64,000 bases of DNA from Alphaproteobacteria bacterium (lineage in GTDB: Bacteria; Pseudomonadota; Alphaproteobacteria; Micropepsales; Micropepsaceae). The notes under the pieces were generated by a model that saw only the letters and a list, made by a program, of their open reading frames with translations, searched no databases and was not told the origin of the DNA. This document shows positions 26,796 to 34,799 of the stretch, in pieces. The translations under genes were made by a program, and so were the position numbers. Location of the stretch: the NCBI GenBank assembly GCA_017983635.1, contig JAGOBA010000002.1, positions 539,418-603,417 on the forward strand. Direction: 5' to 3'. Each line of letters starts with the position of its first letter. Position 1 is the first letter of the stretch.

Positions 26796-27341
26796 TCAGC
26801 GATCAGCCAGCAAGGCCTCGACCGCAAGGGCCGCTGAATCATAAACCGAGACCGGCAAAATGTCCTGCGGCAGACCCTGAGCTTGTACCAGGGCGCCTTT
26901 ACCAGTTCTAACCAGGATTGGCGCCACCTGGGCCGCCCGCGCCGCCTGAAGATCGCTCAATTGGTCGCCGATCATCACTGTTTCGTGCGCGGCGGCGCGA
27001 AAATGCAACAGCGCCTCGCGCAGCATGCCGGGCCCGGGTTTCCGCCGTTCGCTGGCCGCCCACGGCGCATCGGTGCAGGTCAGCAGCAGATCCAACCGCG
27101 CCCCGCCGTCGGCGAGTTCCGATCTCAGTTTCGCGTTGATGCGCTCCATCATTTCGACCGATATTATTCTGCGACCGACCGCCGATTGATTGCTGACGAC
27201 CGCGACCTTGATCTGTGCCGCGTTGAGCCGCGCCACCGCTTCCGCGGCGCCCGCAATCATCACCAATTCGCCCGGATGTTTGATGTAGTCGTCGCGATCT
27301 TCGCTCAGCACGCCGTCGCGATCGAGCAGCACGACCTTCAT
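26796..27341 (-). CDS. HAD hydrolase, GmhB-like bisphosphate phosphatase
   Basis: Start at 27341 overlaps the ftsX stop by 4 bases (ATGA). The 181-residue protein is a compact HAD phosphatase: DRDGVLSEDRDDYI with nucleophile D7 and acid D9, VVSNQSAVGR (motif II), RKPGPGML (motif III lysine), and MIGDQLSDLQAA (motif IV). GmhB dephosphorylates heptose 1,7-bisphosphate for LPS core; the histidinol-phosphatase branch has similar motifs. The usual GmhB zinc loop of cysteines and histidine is reduced to a single C (LLTCTDAPW), so it may be a related sugar phosphatase instead. Confidence 0.72.
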   Translation of the reverse strand: MKVVLLDRDGVLSEDRDDYIKHPGELVMIAGAAEAVARLNAAQIKVAVVSNQSAVGRRIISVEMMERINAKLRSELADGGARLDLLLTCTDAPWAASERRKPGPGMLREALLHFRAAAHETVMIGDQLSDLQAARAAQVAPILVRTGKGALVQAQGLPQDILPVSVYDSAALAVEALLADR

Positions 27342-28231
27342 GGCATGCGGCCGAGAACGCGTAAGACCGTGTACCGTGCCGTCCACATCGCAATCAGCCC
27401 GATCGCCAGCGGCACACCCAAGAGCCACACGTAGTGAAACGGCGAACTCACAAGCTGTGGCAGATACTGCGCCCCAACGGGAGCTTCGCGGCTATCCCAA
27501 AAGAAGCTGCTACCGACGAGCGTCGCCGCCGCCAGCAGGAGCCCGATCACCCCGCCGCGCAGGCCCAGCCACAAGAAGTGCCGCTGAAATTCGTTCGCGA
27601 TGAACACGTCCCGCGCACCGATCATGTGCACGACCTCAACGATCTCGCGATGCGCCTGCAGCCCCGCTTGCGTGGCGAAGATCACGATAGCAAAAGTCGC
27701 GAGCGCAATCAGCAACAACACCGCCCACCCGACCGCTTCGGACGACGCCGCGAACGCGGCTAGCTCTTGGTTCCACCGTTGGTGGTCGTCAAGCACGGCT
27801 CCCGGAACACCGTCCGCCAGCGCTCGTCCAAGCCCCTCAAGCTCCACCGGCCGGCCCGGCGTCAGGATCACTTCGATGAGCTGCGGCACCGGCAGATCGT
27901 CCATCACATTGCCGCCGCCGAGCCATGGCTCCAGCATCTTGGCCGATTCCTCGCGGCTGATCGCGCGGGCGGAGAAAATGCCCGGCCAATTGCGCACCAA
28001 CCGCAGGGCCTCTTTCACTTGATCGTCGGGCGCAATTTGCGCCGAAGGCAGCAGTTGCACCGTCACCGAGCCCGACAAACCGTCGGTCCACTCCGTCGCC
28101 AACCGGCTCAACGTCAACACGAACCCCAGCGCCAAGCAGGCAAGAAAGCTCATCACCGCCACGATCGTGTGCAGCGTCGTGCCGGACGCACTGTCCGCCG
28201 GCATCAATCCCGATGGCGCTCCTGGGTTCAC
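27338..28231 (-). CDS. ftsX: Cell division protein FtsX
   Basis: The 297-residue protein has the FtsX topology: a first transmembrane helix (about residues 21-43), an extracytoplasmic domain of about 120 residues (SGSVTVQLLPS to VLDDHQRWNQELAAF), then three transmembrane helices in the FtsX/MacB-type permease domain (LLIALATFAIVIFATQAGL, IGLLLAAATLVG, and a C-terminal helix). With FtsE it forms an ABC-like complex that activates peptidoglycan hydrolases at the septum. It overlaps ftsE by 4 bases and the HAD gene by 4 bases, so all are cotranslated. Confidence 0.9.
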   Translation of the reverse strand: MNPGAPSGLMPADSASGTTLHTIVAVMSFLACLALGFVLTLSRLATEWTDGLSGSVTVQLLPSAQIAPDDQVKEALRLVRNWPGIFSARAISREESAKMLEPWLGGGNVMDDLPVPQLIEVILTPGRPVELEGLGRALADGVPGAVLDDHQRWNQELAAFAASSEAVGWAVLLLIALATFAIVIFATQAGLQAHREIVEVVHMIGARDVFIANEFQRHFLWLGLRGGVIGLLLAAATLVGSSFFWDSREAPVGAQYLPQLVSSPFHYVWLLGVPLAIGLIAMWTARYTVLRVLGRMP

Positions 28232-28923
28232 GCGCGCTTGGCCTCCGCCATGACGTCGCTGGCTTGTGCCTGCGAGAGCCGGCCTTCCGCAAGCTTATAG
28301 ATGCGCGACGCCGGCAGTCGCTCCATGATGCGCTGATCGTGCGTGGCGATCATCACGCACGTGCCGAGCTTGTTGAGCTCGATGAAGAGCCGCATGATCC
28401 GCCCGCCGATCTCCGGATCGACGTTGCCCGTGGGCTCGTCCGCAAGCAGCAATTCCGGTTTCGCAACCACGGCTCGCGCGATCGCCACGCGTTGCTTCTC
28501 CCCACCCGACAGCGTCGCGGGCTTTGCGTTCAGCCGGTTGCCGAGCCCGACCCACGACAGCAGCTCCTCGACCTCCGCCCGGTATTGATGCTCGGGCTCC
28601 CCCGTCACCCGCCGCGGCAGCGACACATTGTCGAACACGGTAAGGTGCTCCAGCAGGCGGAACTCCTGAAACACCACCCCGATCCGCCGCCGGAGCGCCG
28701 GCAGCTCGTCACGCGGCGTGGTTGCAGTATCGCGCCCGAACATAGAGATCGCCCCGCGCGATGGCCGCTCGGCCAAATAGATCAATTTCAGGAGCGAAGT
28801 CTTGCCCGCCCCTGACGGGCCGGTCAGGAGATGGAACGAGCCCTGCTCCAACGTGAATGAAATGTCACGCAAGATTTCCGGCCCCAAGCCATATCGCATT
28901 CCGACATTCTCGAAGCGAACCAC
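28228..28923 (-). CDS. ftsE: Cell division ATP-binding protein FtsE
   Basis: The 231-residue ABC ATPase has Walker A GPSGAGKT (residues 35-42), Q-loop VVFQEFRLLEHLTV, signature LSGGEKQRVAIARA, Walker B LLLADEPTGN and H-loop IATHDQRIM. It starts with VVRFENVGMRYGLGPEIL, typical FtsE. A GTG at 28923 has AAGGA 7 bases before it; TTG at 28926 is less likely. FtsE drives FtsX at the division site. The gene is divergent from the zinc-ribbon protein gene at 29036, an order conserved among alphaproteobacteria. Confidence 0.95.
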   Translation of the reverse strand: MVRFENVGMRYGLGPEILRDISFTLEQGSFHLLTGPSGAGKTSLLKLIYLAERPSRGAISMFGRDTATTPRDELPALRRRIGVVFQEFRLLEHLTVFDNVSLPRRVTGEPEHQYRAEVEELLSWVGLGNRLNAKPATLSGGEKQRVAIARAVVAKPELLLADEPTGNVDPEIGGRIMRLFIELNKLGTCVMIATHDQRIMERLPASRIYKLAEGRLSQAQASDVMAEAKRA

Positions 28924-29035
28924 CAATTAATCCTTTTCGGTTAATGGGTTAGGCGCCATCGCTCAAATTGCGCTTGCTTGCAGGCGCGAAGGGGTTGTGC
29001 GAAAACGCTAGAATCGAAACGGGCTCAAGCCTGGA

Positions 29036-29767
29036 ATGATAATTACCTGCCCCCGCTGCGCAACACGATACCTGCTTGAAGCCGGAGTGGTCCGACCACC
29101 CGGGCGTCAGGTTCGTTGTGCGCGTTGTGCGCACGCATGGTTCCAAGACGCAGCGCCCGATTTACCGCCGACGCCGATCCCGGTGCCTGTGGAAGAACCG
29201 CCGATGCCGTCCGGTCCGGTCACCGATCGCTCGCGCATGTTGCCGGCGCCGTCGATCCCAGCACCCACCCCGCGTTTTGAGATTCCGCAGCCGCAGCAGA
29301 TGTCGCCGCCGGCGTCCAGCGATCGTCAGCGCGCCCGCTCGCGCAGCATGGCCGGTATCTTGGCGCTCGTCGCCTTTGTTGCAGGCATTCCGCTGCTCTT
29401 CTTCTCCGCGCCCGAATCCATCGTGAAGCTCTGGCCGGCCTCGGCCAGCCTCTACAACGCGCTCGGTATGCCCGTGAACACGCGCGGCTTCAAGATCGTG
29501 GCGACTCATACGCAGGAGATGAACAACACTGTCCCCGTGATAGCGATCAAGGGTGAGATCATCAACGAGACCGATCGCGATCTGCCCGTACCCCGCGTGC
29601 GCCTCGCCGTGCGCGACCAGGCGGGCAAGGAGCTTTATCACTGGACCGTACTCGCCGATCAGCGCCATCTGGGCCCAAAGGAAAAGGGCACCTTCGCCGC
29701 CCGCCTCGAGAGCCCGCCTTCCGACGCCTACGACCTTGAGGTCCGCTTCGCGAAGAAGGACGAATAG
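29036..29767 (+). CDS. MJ0042-type zinc-ribbon/DUF3426 membrane protein
   Basis: The N-terminus is a zinc ribbon with C5, C8, C28 and C31 (ITCPRCATRYLLEAG, then VRCARCAHAW), the MJ0042 finger. A proline-rich linker (residues 45-100) leads to one transmembrane helix (about 105-124) and a DUF3426 domain of about 110 residues facing the periplasm (FKIVATHTQEMNNTVPVIAIKGEIIN). Function unknown; this architecture is widespread in alphaproteobacteria and often located next to ftsEX. The gene is one base before the hpt GTG start, so they are cotranscribed. Confidence 0.85.
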   Translation: MIITCPRCATRYLLEAGVVRPPGRQVRCARCAHAWFQDAAPDLPPTPIPVPVEEPPMPSGPVTDRSRMLPAPSIPAPTPRFEIPQPQQMSPPASSDRQRARSRSMAGILALVAFVAGIPLLFFSAPESIVKLWPASASLYNALGMPVNTRGFKIVATHTQEMNNTVPVIAIKGEIINETDRDLPVPRVRLAVRDQAGKELYHWTVLADQRHLGPKEKGTFAARLESPPSDAYDLEVRFAKKDE

Positions 29768-29768
29768 C

Positions 29769-30299
29769 GTGGCTCGGCTTGAGCCGCTCTATCCCTCCGA
29801 TCAAATCGCCGAGCGTTTGGAAACCCTCGCCGCCGATATCGCCGCCGGCATGCCGAAGGATTTCGCCGCCGTCGCCATACTCAAAGGCAGCTTCGTTTTC
29901 GCGGCCGACCTGATTCGCGCCCTCGCCGCCCACGACATGAATCCCGAGGTCGACTTCATGACTTTGGCCAGTTACGGCGCCGCGACCGTCTCGTCCGGTA
30001 CCGTGCGCTTGCTCAGGGATGTGGAAATCCCCGTCGAAGGCCGCGAGGTTTTGCTCATTGATGACATTTTAGACAGTGGGCGGACGATCGCCTACGCCCG
30101 CCGCCACATGCTGGAACGTGGCGCAAAAGCGGTAAGAGTCTGCGTTTTGCTCGACAAAACGGCGGCCCGCGGCGACATCGCCGAACACGCGGATTTTGTT
30201 GGATTTGCGTGCCCCGACGGATTTGTTGTGGGTTACGGCATGGACGCCGCCCATAAATTCCGTGGACTGCCCTTTATAGCTATTCTAAGCCAGTCGTGA
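29769..30299 (+). CDS. hpt: Hypoxanthine phosphoribosyltransferase
   Basis: The GTG at 29769 gives 176 residues, the normal size. The PRPP-binding motif is VLLIDDILDSGRTIAYA (about residues 98-114), and the N-terminal FAAVAILKGSFVFAADL and VDFMTLASYG segments with the flexible catalytic loop complete the type I phosphoribosyltransferase fold. The terminal part FVGFACPDGFVVGYGMDAAHKFRGLPFI is typical Hpt. It salvages hypoxanthine or guanine with PRPP. The upstream part of the open frame overlaps the DUF3426 gene in another frame and is not part of the protein. Confidence 0.93.
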   Translation: MARLEPLYPSDQIAERLETLAADIAAGMPKDFAAVAILKGSFVFAADLIRALAAHDMNPEVDFMTLASYGAATVSSGTVRLLRDVEIPVEGREVLLIDDILDSGRTIAYARRHMLERGAKAVRVCVLLDKTAARGDIAEHADFVGFACPDGFVVGYGMDAAHKFRGLPFIAILSQS

Positions 30300-30315
30300 T
30301 CGTAGGTCAGAGGAA

Positions 30316-30696
30316 ATGGCGAAAATCCTGATCGCAGAGAATGAACTGGCGCTCAGGGAGTTTATCGCCCGCGGGCTCGAACAACGACGCCACAAGGTCA
30401 CCATGGCCCCGGACGGGTCCGAGGCGTTGGAGCACCTCAAGAAGGGCAAGTTCGACCTCCTCCTGACCGACATCGACATGCCCATCATGGACGGCATAGC
30501 GCTGGCGCTCGCCGTCGGCCGCGACTACCCGAAGATGAAGATCATCATCATGTCCGGCCACGAGCATCAGATCGAGCGTGCCCACGGCCTGAACGACCTA
30601 GTCTATCGCGTGGTCTCCAAGCCCTTCACGATCGCCGGCATCTGCGCCGTCGTCGACGAAGTCATCGGCACGAAAAAGCCGAAGGGTGCCGAGTAA
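30316..30696 (+). CDS. cpdR: CpdR-type single-domain response regulator
   Basis: The 126-residue protein is one receiver domain with phosphoacceptor D52 in LLLTDIDMPIMDG, threonine/serine site MSGHE and lysine in VSKPF. Its pattern (MAKILIAENELALREFIARGL and the C-terminal ICAVVDEVI) matches CpdR, which when unphosphorylated directs ClpXP to the pole and tunes CtrA degradation in alphaproteobacteria. The usual E-D acidic pair is E8-N9 here, so Mg binding may be altered. An AGAGGAA ribosome site precedes the ATG, 16 bases after hpt. Confidence 0.85.
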   Translation: MAKILIAENELALREFIARGLEQRRHKVTMAPDGSEALEHLKKGKFDLLLTDIDMPIMDGIALALAVGRDYPKMKIIIMSGHEHQIERAHGLNDLVYRVVSKPFTIAGICAVVDEVIGTKKPKGAE

Positions 30697-30701
30697 TCCC
30701 G

Positions 30702-30790
30702 CTGTCTCACATCGGACCGGTTTCTACCCCAGAAACGGCCGCCCTCAGCCATTTGAAACGAGACAACTGAGACAGCGAGACACTGTCTCA
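30702..30790. repeat. Cluster of GAGACA repeats and TGAGACAG inverted repeat
   Basis: GAGACA occurs at 30760, 30769 and 30777, spaced 9 and 8 bases apart. TGAGACAG (30768-30775) is mirrored exactly by CTGTCTCA (30783-30790) with a 7-base spacer, and another CTGTCTCA is at 30702-30709, just after the cpdR stop. This may be a multi-site operator; no T tract follows, so a terminator is unlikely. Confidence 0.5.
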
Positions 30791-30925
30791 TATCCTTGTC
30801 CCGCGAACCCGAATAAGCGCGCGACCATCACGCCCGTCGCGGCATCACCCGCGAGGCGTCGGTAATCAGTCCCAGTCAGTTTCAAGTTGCAGCCGACACA
30901 CCGCCAAACGGTGCCGGAAGGTATG

Positions 30926-30940
30926 GAACAAAGATAGAAC
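30926..30940 (+). promoter_or_regulatory. LexA-type SOS box (GAAC-N7-GAAC)
   Basis: GAAC at 30926-30929 and GAAC at 30937-30940 are 7 bases apart. The 17-base context GGAACAAAGATAGAACA differs from the site at 7989-8003 (minus strand) at only two positions. No SOS gene starts nearby: the genes to the right point towards the box, and cpdR to the left points towards it too. Confidence 0.5.
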
Positions 30941-31037
30941 AAACTGAATCGTTCGTCAAGCGCTGTATGATCGTTCTCTCGGAGCGGGCGGCACAAGCGT
31001 CTCCAAATTGGCCCATCAAGTCTGCATCGCCGCCTCA

Positions 31038-31259
31038 CTACCGTGTAGCGTCTTCGTCGCCGGTTACATCCAAGAGGTCGGCGGGCTTGCAAGCCAGTTC
31101 AGCGCAGATCTTGGCGAGCGTCTCGAAGCGCACGCCCTTTACTTTGCCCGTCCGCAACAACGACAGGTTGGCCTCAGTGATGCCGATGCGCTCGGCAAGA
31201 TCCTTCGCCTTCATCTTCCGCCGCGCCAGCACGACGTCGAGTGTAACGACGATCCGCAT
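31038..31259 (-). CDS. Small Xre/Cro-type helix-turn-helix regulator
   Basis: The 73-residue protein is almost only a helix-turn-helix domain: LDVVLARRKMKAKDLAERIG, ITEANLSLLRTGKVKGVRFETLAKICAELACKPADLL. Such YozG-type regulators are commonly paired with DUF2975 membrane proteins, and that is the case here: its ATG overlaps the DUF2975 stop by one base (TGATG). It probably regulates the pair's own promoter. The partner may modulate it at the membrane, but this is only inferred from the conserved pairing. Confidence 0.85.
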   Translation of the reverse strand: MRIVVTLDVVLARRKMKAKDLAERIGITEANLSLLRTGKVKGVRFETLAKICAELACKPADLLDVTGDEDATR

Positions 31260-31765
31260 CAAACGATTTGGTCGTGCTCGCTCTGAAGGTCTCGCGCCGC
31301 CGCCTCCAGCAAGCTGCCGATGGTCAGCATACCGGCCGCGAACATCATGATGCAGAGATCGAACACATGCGGATTCAACGCGATCCACAGTGACGAACCG
31401 CGAAGCGCCGCAACGGTGATTGGCACCACCATCACGTTGAGCAGCAACGCGACCAGCGCGCCCAGGCCGACCCACTTCAAGCTCCGACTCGCTCTAAGCG
31501 ACAGGTAGCGCCCTTGCCCGTACTCCACGAGGACGCGCAAGACGCCATACATCGTCCACGACAGAATGAGGGACGGCAACGCTTCCACGACGTGGACGGC
31601 GACGTTGGTCCAGATCGCCTGCGGGTCCGGCACGGCTGGCTCGAAGATCGCGAGATAAACCCGCCCGATCAGCGGCAGCACGATCGCCGCCAGCAACAGC
31701 GGAATCGCGAATGCCACGCGCCCGACCATCGTTGCTGCCAAACTCGTCACTTTTTGCATACCCAT
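31259..31765 (-). CDS. DUF2975-type membrane protein
   Basis: The 168-residue protein has four transmembrane helices (about residues 16-38, 56-78, 100-122 and 135-155), the DUF2975 layout, with the family's LRVLVEYGQGRYLSLRASRSLKWVG loop and the C-terminal GSLLEAAARDLQSEHDQIV tail. The ATG at 31765 is chosen; a GTG at 31777 is in frame. It is upstream partner of the Xre regulator. DUF2975/Xre pairs are widespread and sometimes treated as two-gene regulatory units, with the signal unknown. Confidence 0.8.
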   Translation of the reverse strand: MGMQKVTSLAATMVGRVAFAIPLLLAAIVLPLIGRVYLAIFEPAVPDPQAIWTNVAVHVVEALPSLILSWTMYGVLRVLVEYGQGRYLSLRASRSLKWVGLGALVALLLNVMVVPITVAALRGSSLWIALNPHVFDLCIMMFAAGMLTIGSLLEAAARDLQSEHDQIV

Positions 31766-31851
31766 CACTGCCCCCACTCCGTTCTCTCCAAGAAAGACAG
31801 AAAGAAATTATCGCTGGACAATAATTCTGTCAAGAGGCCGCGGCGCTTTTG

Positions 31852-32970
31852 CTACCGCGCCGGAACCGAGAAAATGCTCCCGACCCAAGGCAGCTGCACC
31901 AACGGATGGTTCACCCAGTGCGTCCAATCGTGCACCAGAAACTGCGACACGTAGATCTCGCTGACGAGGCCGAACCACACCGCAAACACCACCGCGCTCG
32001 CCATGAGCCCTGTCGCGAACGATCGGGAACCGATCGCTAGCCGCGCGAGCCCGCTGCGTGCCGGCGCCTCTCCGCGCCCCAGCGACAAGCGATCGAGCAA
32101 CCCGCGTTCGCGCGCCGCAAAGGCATCGGTGCCGGCCTTGACGGCAAGCCTTGCCGCCGCGCGGGAGTAAACGCGCGCCGCCACAAGGCGCAGCGCCACA
32201 TAGAGCGGAAACAACACGCACGCGACCAGCAACGGATAGGCCTGTGCCCAGCGCAACGCCTCCTCCGGCGTTGCGGCGGCATTGCCGAGGCCCAGCGGCA
32301 CAACCTTCAGCGATGCAACGATGAAGCCCGCCGTCACGAACGCGACCGCAAGTCCGATGAGCCCAAGCCGCGCCTCCCGCGCCGCCCGGCGCAAGAACGC
32401 GACATCGAAGAACGCGCGCCAAGAATTGTTGATCGCCTGGCGAACCTCCGCGAACGGCAGCAACGACATTGTCACGATGAAATAGGCAATGCCGGCGAAC
32501 GCGACCGTCGGCCCGACCCATGCCTGCTCGTAGCCCTTGTTGAAGGAGTTGTCCCAGCCGGCCCACCACGAGAAAAGCCAGAGCAACCCGGCCGGCGCCA
32601 ACACGATCGCAATCGGCAACAACGCGCTGAGCCCCGCGCGCGCATTTGCCCAGAGCGACCCGAACAACGCCCGCAAAACCAGCGCACCCGCGCGCAGCGG
32701 TCCGCTGCGCCGCGCCTCTGCAAAGAGGGCGCCCGCATCGTCCGCCATGATCCACCGCGGCCAATGCGCCAGGCTGGATGTCTCCTCGCTCGCCCGCGCG
32801 AAGGCGGCGAAGTCCTTGTCGGCATTGCCCGCCTGCGCGTGCCAGCGCCGCGCCACCGCGCGTGCCGTCGCGCGCTGCGTCCAGCCGACGACGAGAACTG
32901 CGGTGACCGGCGTCAACGTGAACAACGCACCGAGCAGATACCGCCAAAGAAAAGCGCCCAGCGTTCTCAT
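31852..32970 (-). CDS. Polytopic membrane protein paired with Tat hydrolase-like gene
   Basis: Start at 32970 (MRTLGAFLWRYLLG) overlaps the stop of the upstream gene by 4 bases (ATGA). The 372-residue protein has about six transmembrane helices: residues 10-30, 110-135, 150-175, 208-230, 255-280 and 330-350, with amphipathic stretches between. No family or catalytic motif was recognised. The strict coupling to the Tat-exported alkaline-phosphatase-like protein suggests that the two act together at the inner membrane, for example with the membrane protein as anchor or substrate transporter. That role is an inference. Confidence 0.6.
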   Translation of the reverse strand: MRTLGAFLWRYLLGALFTLTPVTAVLVVGWTQRATARAVARRWHAQAGNADKDFAAFARASEETSSLAHWPRWIMADDAGALFAEARRSGPLRAGALVLRALFGSLWANARAGLSALLPIAIVLAPAGLLWLFSWWAGWDNSFNKGYEQAWVGPTVAFAGIAYFIVTMSLLPFAEVRQAINNSWRAFFDVAFLRRAAREARLGLIGLAVAFVTAGFIVASLKVVPLGLGNAAATPEEALRWAQAYPLLVACVLFPLYVALRLVAARVYSRAAARLAVKAGTDAFAARERGLLDRLSLGRGEAPARSGLARLAIGSRSFATGLMASAVVFAVWFGLVSEIYVSQFLVHDWTHWVNHPLVQLPWVGSIFSVPAR

Positions 32971-34133
32971 GCGAACACCTCCTGCAAGATCGGGCTCTCG
33001 GCGGAGGCGGCATTGAAGCCCATCACCTGCGCCACCGTGCGCGCGACCGCAATTTGCTCGACCGTCTTGTCGACGACGGTCCCACGCGCAATGCCGCGGC
33101 CGAACGCAAGCGCCCACGATTCATGCGCCGACTTCGAATTGAAATGATGCTGATATGGCACCTGCATCATCGCGTTGTTGTCGCGCCCGCAATCGGGCGT
33201 GACGAAGAACACCGTGTTGCCGCGATAGTGCGGTTCCGCTTCGGCCGCCTCGACGATCTGGCGAATACCGTCGTCGATCACGCCGATCGCGCGCGTGTAG
33301 TGGCTGGCGTTACCCCAATGCACATAGTCGGGGTCCTGATAGTTCACCAGCATCAATTTCGGCTTGAGCTCCTTCATCGCCCGCAACGATAGCGCGGTGA
33401 GAAGCCGATCCCCGCGCGGGTTCTTCAATCCGCTGTCGCCATAGTCGCGCCGCCACCCGTCCCAAAATGTCTCCAACGTGGGGGAGGGGCGCACGATCTC
33501 GCGCTTCATATCCGCGGCTTCAAGTTGCGTGAGTTGCAGCTGCGCCTTGACAAGTTCGTCGCCTTGAAACGCGCCCGCGGCGATCCCGCGGCGCAAGAGA
33601 TGCGCCTTGAACTGCGTCAGGCTGACGACCGATGAATGATAGCGAATGCCGTAATGCGGATCGTTCGAGTACACCAGAATATCTTCATCCGGCCGGTTCT
33701 CGCCGTTGACGATCAAAGCCTGGTGGGCGGGCACGTCGTAAGTCGCGCGCAGATACTCGAACAGTGTCGGCGCCTTCGCCTCAAACCGCTCTTCGCCGAA
33801 GCGCGGCGCGATGTTCTCATAGCGGTCGTAGCGTCCGGTCAGGATGTTCAGCGTGCCTTGCGCGTGGCTGGTCACGACGCCATCGCGCGCCTCGATCCGC
33901 ATCAAGGGATAAAGCGTCCCCTGGGTCAGCAACACCTTCGCGAGATAGGGGCTGAACGAATGCTGCGGCTCGATCGTCTCGCGCCGCCTGACGCCGCCGC
34001 CATAGCGAATGATGACAACGTTCGGCCCGGCATAAGGGCGCCGAGCCGTCGCGCCGACCGCCGATCCCGGCAACGCGGAGACGGCGGCAAGACCAAGGGT
34101 GGAAAGAGCGAAGTCGCGGCGGCTGAGCTTCAT
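32967..34133 (-). CDS. Tat-secreted alkaline-phosphatase-superfamily protein
   Basis: The 388-residue protein has a Tat signal, KLSRRDFALSTLGLAAVSAL, with cleavage near residue 28. Later segments fit the alkaline phosphatase/sulfatase fold: GVVTSHAQGTLNILTGRY in the nucleophile region, LMLVNYQDPDYVHWGNASHYTRAIG with metal-binding D and H, FFVTPDCGRDNN, and HHFNSKSAHESW. The first metal-site aspartate expected near NVVIIRYGGG is not evident and the usual DHG is DCG, so catalysis may differ or be lost. It is translationally coupled to the downstream membrane protein. Substrate unknown. Confidence 0.7.
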   Translation of the reverse strand: MKLSRRDFALSTLGLAAVSALPGSAVGATARRPYAGPNVVIIRYGGGVRRRETIEPQHSFSPYLAKVLLTQGTLYPLMRIEARDGVVTSHAQGTLNILTGRYDRYENIAPRFGEERFEAKAPTLFEYLRATYDVPAHQALIVNGENRPDEDILVYSNDPHYGIRYHSSVVSLTQFKAHLLRRGIAAGAFQGDELVKAQLQLTQLEAADMKREIVRPSPTLETFWDGWRRDYGDSGLKNPRGDRLLTALSLRAMKELKPKLMLVNYQDPDYVHWGNASHYTRAIGVIDDGIRQIVEAAEAEPHYRGNTVFFVTPDCGRDNNAMMQVPYQHHFNSKSAHESWALAFGRGIARGTVVDKTVEQIAVARTVAQVMGFNAASAESPILQEVFA

Positions 34134-34255
34134 CTGGCAAGACCCTCATGCACGAAGGCGTGAGGGTAATATTTGCGCTGCCGCCGCGCGGCCACAAGGA
34201 CCACGGCATTGAATTTACGACGCCGCGCGCGAGCTCACGGCATTGTGCAACCGGA

Positions 34256-34744
34256 TCACGGCTCCTTCGGCGTCAGCTTCTCCCGAAGGTCGCGCACCCG
34301 GTCGAGCAGCGGCTGCAACCCATCAACCTTGGCGCCGTGATCGAACGAGACCGTCTTGGCCGCGCCCGCACCCTCAACCGTCAGAGACTCCGCCCCACCG
34401 TCGGCACAGTCGGGGCAGCCGATAACGGCAGGTAAGCCGTCGAACTTCGCCGCCCCGGCAAGACGCACAACCTCCTGCCACTCGCCGGCCGTAAGCGGCG
34501 ATTTGAACGTCTGCGTGGGCAGCTCGACCGCCCCGCGACCGCCGCGGCTCTCGCGCACTAGGACGGCCCCGCCCTCGGTGATCTCAAGCTTCGTCGTGCA
34601 ATAGCCTACGCACATGCCGAACGAGGTCGTCGATACGACGCGCGTAACACCGCCCGCCGCCGTCGTCCCGCCCTCGCAGGCCGCAAGGCCCAACGCGCCC
34701 ACAAGGGCAACAACCAATCCAAACCGCGCTTGAAGGCTCATCAT
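34256..34744 (-). CDS. Lipoprotein, DUF6438-like
   Basis: The 162-residue product has a lipoprotein signal peptide with lipobox LAAC, cysteine at residue 23. The mature part begins with a glycine/threonine-rich linker, then TTSFGMCVGYCTTKLEIT, a pattern like that of DUF6438 proteins, in which a cysteine-containing SxFGxC motif precedes a beta-rich domain. Further cysteines in GCPDC could form disulfides. Role unknown. It stands alone between the Tat-protein gene and the AhpD-like gene, both on the same strand but with gaps of 120 and 60 bases. Confidence 0.65.
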   Translation of the reverse strand: MMSLQARFGLVVALVGALGLAACEGGTTAAGGVTRVVSTTSFGMCVGYCTTKLEITEGGAVLVRESRGGRGAVELPTQTFKSPLTAGEWQEVVRLAGAAKFDGLPAVIGCPDCADGGAESLTVEGAGAAKTVSFDHGAKVDGLQPLLDRVRDLREKLTPKEP

Positions 34745-34799
34745 CTGCTCCTGAACTGCTGCTTCGCAAGCTTAGCAATACCCACCCGCCGCCGTCCGC

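Larger units (their letters stand above)
30697..31037. other. Intergenic stretch with repeats and a LexA-like box
   Basis: No frame here is convincing. The longest, a minus-strand frame across 30745-31092, is arginine-rich at its start and lacks family features; its last 27 codons (from the ATG at 30828) are possible as a micro-ORF but have no good ribosome site. The stretch holds GAGACA repeats (30702-30790) and a LexA-like box (30926-30940). Confidence 0.5.

Noticed and set aside
30745..31092. Minus-strand frame after cpdR
   Set aside because: Arginine-rich N-terminal half and no family feature; it runs through the LexA-like box.
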